Origin: Heloderma charlesbogerti
Lineage: Eukaryota > Chordata > Lepidosauria > Squamata > Helodermatidae
Direction of reading: 5' to 3'
DNA: 64,000 bases
Assembly: GCA_026122225.1 (NCBI GenBank)
Contig: JANEZZ010001870.1
Coordinates: 558,001-622,000 of the forward strand
Under the pieces are notes generated by a model. That model worked only from the letters and a program-made list of their open reading frames with translations. It searched no databases and was not told the origin of the DNA. Positions 49,801 through 58,800 of the stretch are shown piece by piece. The first letter of the stretch is position 1; the number at the start of each line of letters is the position of its first letter. A program made the position numbers and the translations under genes.

Positions 49801-52800
49801 TTTTACGTAGCTTAATTTATCCCTGTTTTATTATTTGTTTTAACAACTGTCTTATGCACCAATATGTGGAAAGATCTATGGACGAAATAAACACTTTTGG
49901 TTGAATGTCGGTGAATCCACCCTGGCTGTCCCTGAGCAGTCAAGACAGGTTGCTAGAAGGAATTCTGGAGCAGGCAGTGCCTCTTTCTGGGACTGTGAAT
50001 ACCAAAGTCTTTGCAAGATCCTTTCATTCTGAGGAGACCCCTGGATGCCCTGAAGTTTCCCTCAGCCCTATCAGTAAACTTGGGATAAGGCCAAGGATAG
50101 TCCTTTCCTTCTTTGAAGAGGTGGCAAGAACATGAAAGCCTCAACTGCTTGGCTGATGAAACAAAATTACCATAATGGATGAACCATTTGGGAGCAAAAG
50201 GGCTGTCACTGCTTGTCATCTTGCCAGATTGTGTCTCCCTGTGCTAACTAGATGCATTTTTTTCATTATGTCATGTTTGTTCCAGGGATCTTAGCAATTG
50301 GACTCATCAATGAGGCTTTGGATGAAGGCGATTCCAAAAAGACCCTGCAGGCACTGCAGATTCCTGCAGCAAAACTGGAGGGGGTGACTCCCGAAGTAGC
50401 ACAGCATTACCAAGATGTGCTGCTCCGTACAAAGAGAGAGAAAGCTCAGGTAAGTTGGATGGCTGCAGCCTGTACCAACCCAGGTGGAAGCAGAGCTTGG
50501 TTCCCATGGTTTTAAGGCTTGAGCATTTAGATGTGGAATCCATAATGTCAGTCGTGACAACCTGGGTCGCCTCTCAGAGCTGGGAAGCAGGTGGCAGGAA
50601 GGGTGGGAGGCCTCCATTGTCTGCCCCACCTGGTTGCTCTGTTCTGCTTGGTGCATCTCCACAATCAGGGAAAGCCTCTTGCTGCTCAAGACCAGGCTTC
50701 CTCACACAGTCTAAGCAGCTTCCCTGTGCAGAAGTCCCTGTGGTGAGGGGCTCGTTCTTCAAATGTGAGATCCAGTACTTGCCAATCATTGCAGAGCTGT
50801 GCACGCTGAAGGAATTGCATGTGGCCTGCAATATTGGCCCTGGCAACGTCTGAGGTGGTTATGATCCTAAGAATCCAGTTTCAGCGCCTACAGGACGAAG
50901 GCTGTTGAACAAACAGGAGTGCTTCTTCAAAGAAGGCAATATTTGGGATCCCATGGTTTTTCTCTGTGGTACGGCTGGCCATCTTTCTTGAAAAGCCTTC
51001 CCTCTTTTCAGGTAGATTCATTAGGTTAGCTGCAGCTCTATAATAGTGGAGGTCCATTATCTCGCAGGGGTCAGCCTTCTCGCTGGTAAGTTCCCTTCAG
51101 GGCTGCCTTCTGAAGAGTTGTCCCATGGGTGCTGTGCCTGTTCCACTCCCAGCTGGCTCTGGTAGCCTTCCACTGTTATGACATCCCTTGAAAGTGAGAA
51201 GAGACATGCCGTTGGGAGCTCCTCTGGTTGTGTTCCCAGCAAAGGGGCCCCACCACAGTGTTTAATCTCTCTCAGCTCTACCCTCCAGGGCTCTCTGTTC
51301 AGCAGCAGGCAAGGCCCGGGGGACGGGGAGGTGGAGTGGCAGTGGTCTATCGGGATTCGATCCCCCTGACCAGGTGCCCTGTCCCACAGTCTGCGGAGTT
51401 CGAATGTGTGTATTTGAAGGTGATGCCCAGGACAGAATAGGGATTCTGTTGGTGTGCTGTCCACCCCGCTGCTCAACAGTCTCCCTTCCTGAGCTAGCCG
51501 GGGTAGTCTCAGGGTTTGTTGTGCTGGGGAATTTGAACCTCGTTTTCTGTGGTGGATGGGGTGATAGAGATCTGAGAGTGGAGCAACTCTCTATAGTTCT
51601 GTTGTCATGGACAGATCACTACCTGGTGGGGTTTAGACTTGCTGGTACTCGGAACCTCTGCAGGGGTGGAGGGCCGATTAAGAGAGTCCGCCTCAGGAGG
51701 AGGATGGATCCAAATGGTTTCCTGACAGCTCTTGGGGATTTTCCGGTTGCCTCGGCAGGTGATTCTGTCGAAGCCCTGGCCGATCTCTGGAATGGAGAAA
51801 TGACCAGGGCTGTGGACACAATTGCTCCTGAGCATCCTCTCTCATGAAGCGGAGCCACACCAGCACCCTGATTTTCTAGGGAGCTGGCGGTGATGAAATG
51901 TGTGAGAAGACTATGGAAGTATGGGACTGTATTTCTGGATTCAGCCCTGAGCCAGTATGCCCAGGTTTCAGCTGTGGCCAGGAGTACATTTGCTCAGTTA
52001 AAATGAGTGCGCCAGCTGCGCCCGTTCCTTGAGATGTCTGACTTGGCCACAGTGACACATGCCTTAGTTACATCCCGTTTGGATTACTGTAGCGCATTCT
52101 GTGTGGGGCTGCCTCTGAAGAATGTTCGGAAACTTCAGCTGGTTCAAAGAGCTGCTGCCAGACTGTTGACTGGGGCTGGCTACAGGGAGCATACTACTCC
52201 CCTGCAAAAACAGCTCCACTGGCTCCCAGTCTGTTTCCGGGCACAATTCAAAGTGCTGTTCATGACCTATAAAGCCCTATACGGCTCGGGTCCAGCTTAT
52301 CTGAAAGATGGTATTCTCCCCTATGAGTGTGCTTGTGCCCTGAGATCTTCAGGGGAGGTCCCACCTCCATCACAGGCTCGCCTGGTGGGGACGTGGGGGA
52401 GGGCCTTCTCAGTGGCTTCCCCAAGGCTCTGAAACTCCCTTCCCAGGGAGGCGAGAGTGGCACCCTCCTTGGTATGTTTCTACAGGCAGGCAAAACATTT
52501 TTTGTTCCGGCAGGCCTTTGGGGATAGATAGTCTGGACCTGTGAGAATATGATGGATTGGTACCATTGTTTATATTGTTGTTGTCTTTTAAAATTCTCAT
52601 ATTATTATTAATAATAATTTTAATATTATTGGTTATTTAATTATATTTTTAACTTTTGTATTTTTCTATTTATATGTTTTAACTGTACAAGTTTTTAATG
52701 TTATAAAGCTGCCTTGAGTCCCAGTATTGGGGAAAAGGCGGGATATAAATAAATATAATTCTGGAGCAGATGATAAAGCAATCCATCTGGGAGCACCTTG

Positions 52801-55800
52801 AAAACAATGCCGTGATTACCCCAAGCCAACATGGATTTGTCAAAAACAAGTCCTGCCAGAGAAATCTGATCTCATTTTTTGATCAAGTAACCTCCCTTGT
52901 AGACCGTGGGAATGCTGTGGACATCATATACCCCGACTTCAGCAAAGCTTTCGACAAAGTGCCCCATGATATCCTGATGAGCAAACTAGCTCAAAGTGGG
53001 CTAGATGAAACAACGATCCGGTGGATCCACAGTTGGCTACAGAATCGGACTCAAAGAGTGCTTCTCAATGGGACCTTCTCAAACTGGGGAGAGGTGAAGA
53101 GTGGGGTACCGCAGGGCTCAGTCCTGGGACCAGTGCTCTTCAACATTTTTATGAATGACTTGGAGGAGGAGGTGCAGGGAATGCTGATCAAATTTGCAGA
53201 TGACACAAAATTGGGAAGGATAACTAATACTTTGGAAGACAGAAACAAAATGCAAAGTGATCTGGATAGACTGGAGTGCTGGGCAGAAAACAGCAGAATG
53301 ACATTTAATAGGGATCAGTGCCAAGTTCTGCACCTAGGAAAAAGAAACCAAATGCACAGTTACAAGATGGGGGATACGTGGCTCAACCACACTACAAGCG
53401 AGAAGGATCTTGGAATTGTTGTCGATCACAAGCTGAATATGAGCCAACAATGTGATGTGGCTGCAAAAAAGGCCAATGCTCTTTTGGGCTGCATTCATAG
53501 AAGCATAGCTTCTAAATCCCGGGAAGTACTGGTTCCCCTTTACTTGGCACTGGTTAGGCCTCATCTGGAGTACTGTGTCCAGTTCTGGGCACCACACTTT
53601 AAGAAGGATGCAGACAAACTGGAGAGGGTTCAGAGGAGGGCAACCAAGATGATCAGGGGACTGGAAACAAAGCCCTATGAAGAGAGACGGAAAGAACTGG
53701 GCCTGTTTAGCCTTGAGAAGAGAAGACTGAGGGGAGATAGGATAGCACTCTTCAAGTCCTTGAAAGGTTGTCACAGAGAAGAAGGCCAGGATCTCTTCTC
53801 GATCATCCCAGAGTGCAGGGCACGGAATCACGGGCTCAAGTGACAGGAAGCCAGATGCCGGCTGAACATCAGGAAAAACTTGCTCACTGTTAGAGCAATA
53901 CGACAATGGAACCAATTACCCAGGGAGGTGGTGGGCTCTCCCATACTGGAGGCGTTCAAGACGAGGCTGGACAGCCATCTGCCAGGGCTGCTCTGGCTTG
54001 GATTCCTGCATTGAGCAGGGGGTTGGACTCGATGGCCTTGTAGGCCCCTTCCAACCCTACTATTCTATGATTCTATGATTGTATAAATATCATCATCATC
54101 ATCATCATCATCCTTTCTTACTGTGAAGCCCCTGTGCCTCCCCTCGTGTGCCACATCATACCCTTTATGGGTGACTAAGAGCAGCGTATTGATAGTGCCC
54201 TCACAATATCAAGAGCATGCAGAAAAGCCTTTTTGTTAGCCAGTTCCTCTGTTGGAGGTATTCTGTAGCCCAGCAGTTTGGCGGGCCAGGGAAGATTACC
54301 TGATGAGTCATTTAGTACCCAGGTATAATTCCGGGTGCATAGAGCTGTTCCCATGAACGGTTAGTGGCCTCCCACTTGCACACTGACCAGGGCTGCAGCT
54401 GCTTCGTTTCAACAATGCTGCAGTGTTGGTTGTTCTCAGGGAGTCCTTCCTTGGGTCCAGCAATAGGTTATGTGTGTAGAATGTTGATTTGTGTGTTAAT
54501 ACTGTCGCCTGTCTGAGCTTTCCTGTACTTCCTTCACCTTCCTTTACTTCACCTTGCCTACCAATACACTCTGGTGGCCATCTCCACAAAGTATAGCTGT
54601 TCCCTGGGCAGCCTCTAACTTTTTTTTAAAGTAAAGCATTAAAGCGAAATAGCGGTTTTGCCCAGCGATACCTATACTCCCTATCTCACTATCGCATATT
54701 TGCCCAGCAATACCTACACCCCCTATCTCAATATCTCACTATCTCACTATTGTGCAATAGTGAGATGGGGCTGTCAATATTGCTGGGCAAATGCGTGATA
54801 GTGAGATGGGGGTAGTGCCTGCCAATGTGGTTTTAGAGGGAAAGAAAAAAAAAATTGGCGGAATTGGGCATAGGTTGGGGAAACAGGTGTAAACAGTAAA
54901 CAGTTACTCAGAAGTAACTCCTGTTGTGGTCAATGAGGCTTGTTCCCGAAATATCCATGCTGAATTTCTTTACCGTTTGCTTTATTGCTGTAAGGAAGTA
55001 ATTAATGCGAGGCTTCAATTCTTTGCATTACGGGAGCTTCAGGGGAAGAAGAAAGGGGGGGTAGAGGCTGGTCGGGGGGGAGCCTCTCTTATTGGTTGAG
55101 CGGCCCCTGCCAGTCTGATGATGCTCACTCCAATCCTCCCACCCCACCTGGAAGTATGTTCCTGTGAAGCGACTTAGAATGGTGCAATGCACTCGTTCAT
55201 GGAGCTCTGCCCGGACTGAAGCCTTGAGAAATCTGGGCAAGCCACCATTCGCTTCTCCTCCCGTTGTCATGGAGACACCCCCGAGGATGACTAGAGGAAG
55301 CTCCACAACAGCTTCTCCATGACTTTCCTTAAGCAGACTCATTTCCCACACAGCAACGTGGCTTATTTTTTACTACAGTGATGTCTGCATAACAGTGCTT
55401 AATTCCCCCTCTCCTGAGTGCATCAGGGCAGATCTACAAACTCCCCTTTCCTACCATTCATAGAATCAGAGGGGTCAGCCTGGGGAGCTGTATGAGCATG
55501 AGTGTGTGGTTCTCTGAGGGAAAGGCAGGAGGATAGTCCTTGCTCTTCCAGACAATCCCTCTTCCAGCCTAGGAGGCAGAGCTACTGCTGATGGACTCTT
55601 CTGAGGGGTTTGCCTCCAACCTCCCCAGACCTAATCTGCCTTAAACCAGGTAGCAGTGCATCAGCTACCTGGCTCCTTAATAGCCTGCTGATATGGGGAC
55701 AGAGATACTGGATTTTTCACCATACTAGAGCAGCTGATGTAACAGGTCTTCTCTTGAGTTGGGCCAGGCAATGCGGAGAATGGGGCTGCGACATGTAGAG

Positions 55801-58800
55801 CAGCAAGGGGGGGGGTTGTCCCCACTTATTTATTTATTTATTATTTATTTATTTATTTAAAGGGCTGGATGTGCCTGATCTCGTCTGATCTCATAAGCTG
55901 CAGGGTCAGGCCCGGTTAGTACTTGGATGGGAGACCGCCTGGGAATCAGGCTTCCTGCATTGAGCAGGGGGTTGGACTCGATGGTCTTGTAAGGCACCTT
56001 CCCACCCTAAGAGTCTATGATTCTATTTATTACATTTCTATACCGCTCAATAGAAGAAGCTGTCTGGGTTAGTTGCTTCTCCATTTTTCACACTAGGCCC
56101 AATCCCTCTCTCTCTTGCCTGTTCTCTGGCGTACCCCCTCTGTAAGGCCAGGCACACAGTAACGGACCGTGGTCCGCTGCTCCGTTTGCACCAAGAGAGA
56201 GAGTTATTTGTTTGTTTGTTTATTTATTAATGATAGTATCTTGCTCCACACTTTCTCCCCTCTTTCTCATGGGCTGGGCACAAAAGGCTGGTGTAGGGCA
56301 ACACTCGCTGTAGCAACCTCCACTGGCATGGCGCATGGGAAGAAGTGCCACGCCAAGGGGCATCGTCCACCTCATACCAGTATCTGCAGGCAGATCTGAG
56401 CAGTTGCCAGATGGAGGTCAGCAAAGAGAGAGGAGACCAGGGCGCCACATTGAGGGAATCGTCCCTCCCAGCTCCAGACTTAAGAGGGGAACGTACAGGA
56501 CCAGAATTCATCGCCATCATCATCCATTTATTTGTGTGCCGCATTTCCAAGGTAGAACTATGCTCAACGCGGCTTACAGTGACTAATAATAATAACAGTA
56601 CAGCAACATTTTCAGAAAAATCAAACAATGACAAATCATAACAAACATTTAAGTAGTCCTACAAATAGGCTAAACATCTCAAATTAATGTACAGTAAAAT
56701 TAAACAGTCCACTAAGATTAAACAATCATACTAAGGCCAAACAAAAGAGAAATGTACAAAATTATCCAGGCAGCAGAAGCGGCCGCCACCTTGGTAGCTG
56801 GCGTCTGTCAGGCCAGGTGGAATTGATCCAGGTGGAGGCACAGGGGCCAGATCCTGCAGGACTCACAACTGGATGCTGTCTGGGCAGCAGGAGCAGTTCT
56901 TGGCCCGGATTAAAAACATGGTGGCCAAAGTGGTCCGAGGCACAGTTCTTTCCATGACAAGTTGCAGATCACAACGATCCTGCTCCTCTTGCAGAAAGAC
57001 ATATAAAGGGCAGAGGGGCACAAGCACAAGAGTTACTCTTAAGCTGCAGGAGAAGCTATGGGTCTTCCCCAGACAGCGCATCTAGATCCAGTCTTCCAAC
57101 AAGGGCTCTCTGAATGCAGAATTTAGTCCAAGAGACCTGCTCACAAGGGTCGGTGTATGTTCTCTACCCCTGGGACTGATGCAACCATAGAAAAGGTATG
57201 CCTACTTTTCTGAGCAGGCATTTGCCCCTGCAGACTCAAGTTATAGGGAATCACAGTAAGACAGTGGGTCCAGTGTGGCATCAGACTGCTGTGCTCTCTC
57301 TCCTTCGGAAAAGGGCAAGTTTTTGAAAGAGAACGTGGATCTTCCAGCAGAGAGCTTGGTATTAGGCATGTTTCCTACAGATATTTTCCCTACGCTTCTT
57401 GCTAAGGTGATCGAAATACTGCATCTGTAGACAAGCCAGGTGTTAAGGAAATATCCAAGGCAGGTTAGGTTGAACAGTCAGGAATTTATTAAAGCACATC
57501 ACAGCTGTGGGAGAGAGAGTCAAATGGAGTTGCACCAAAAAGAAAAAAGAAACAGGATTCATTTATACAGACTGAAAGTTGGAGAACAAAGGAAATATAC
57601 TACGCATGCTCAAGAGCTAATTTAGCTCAGCAAGTCTTATCAGCACAGCTGCATTCTTATCCTTAGGGATGAGCTACTTTGATGGATAGGAATTTCCTGC
57701 TTGTAATGAGCAAGTTACAATTACCTTCTCATGGTCAGACATATACACATTCTCTCAATCCCATCAGGCACCTCGCCTGAAGCAAACTACTTACAAGGCC
57801 TAGTCAGGGCCTTCACACAGGGGAGCAAGAAGCAACTTCTTTTTGTGTCCTGGAAGGCATGCAGTTTTTCCCCAGGCATCCCTTAAGGTGCATGTAGCGC
57901 CCTTTCCAGAGTCCTTTGATAGGGTCCTCATGTCAGTGTGGACTAGTCCAGCCAGGAATAAAACACTGCACTGGCTGGTTAATAAGCTGTTTCATTTCCC
58001 AAGTCAACCATGAAATGCTCTGAAGTCCCACTGGTTGGTGCACCGGTGGCAGTCTTGTCTTCCTCAGTGGTTATACCATCTGAGCAGGAATGGGAGACAA
58101 GAGATACTCATGACAAATGAGTGGAGGCCATTCTCTGTAAGAGCTTCGAGGCCGTGGTGGCATTTTCAAGAACCTGTCACTAACTCAGTGTTTTCTAGGG
58201 CAACCTATCTCTGAGCAGAGGAGATTGCTTCGGTGTACCCAGATATCCCCAAGGTGACCAAGGAGCTGTCCTGTCTTATTGGAGGCAAAGGACAAAACAA
58301 AAGCCCTTGCCACTTCCAAGAAGAATAAGAGTCCCAGGAGCCAGCAGTGGTTTCAGAGCTCCTATAGACTTCCCACCGACAGGAATTTTAGCAAGTAAAA
58401 GTCTAAGTGGACTCCATCCAGATCAGCGGGAAATAGTTCAACCCAGCCTTCCTCTGGAGCTACTTCCTCTTTCTCCACCATCTCTAGAACCCACAAGAAA
58501 CCAAACACCCTTCATGACGTACAGCCCGGCACATCCTTGGCCGTCGGAGGACTTCTCCTGTGCTTCACACAACAGTGGAGACAGCGACAGACTCCTAGAT
58601 AATGGAGACAGTGTCGAAATGCCTTGGAGCTTAGCAGACAACAAGGGACAAGTTCCTGGTTTCACTGAAGTCCTGAAACAGAGAAAAACACCTGCATCTG
58701 AAGGGTGCAATGCAGTTTAACACCTGCTCATAGCCATAGAGGTGCTCCAGGGACTATTGCATTTGTTTTTTAATTCCAAATAAGAATTGGAATGTGCAGG

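Noticed and set aside
55861..55950. 5S rRNA gene
   Set aside because: Only part of 5S is present, its 5' end is replaced, it fuses to a CR1 tail with no T-run terminator, and the same chimera occurs at 47511-47656.
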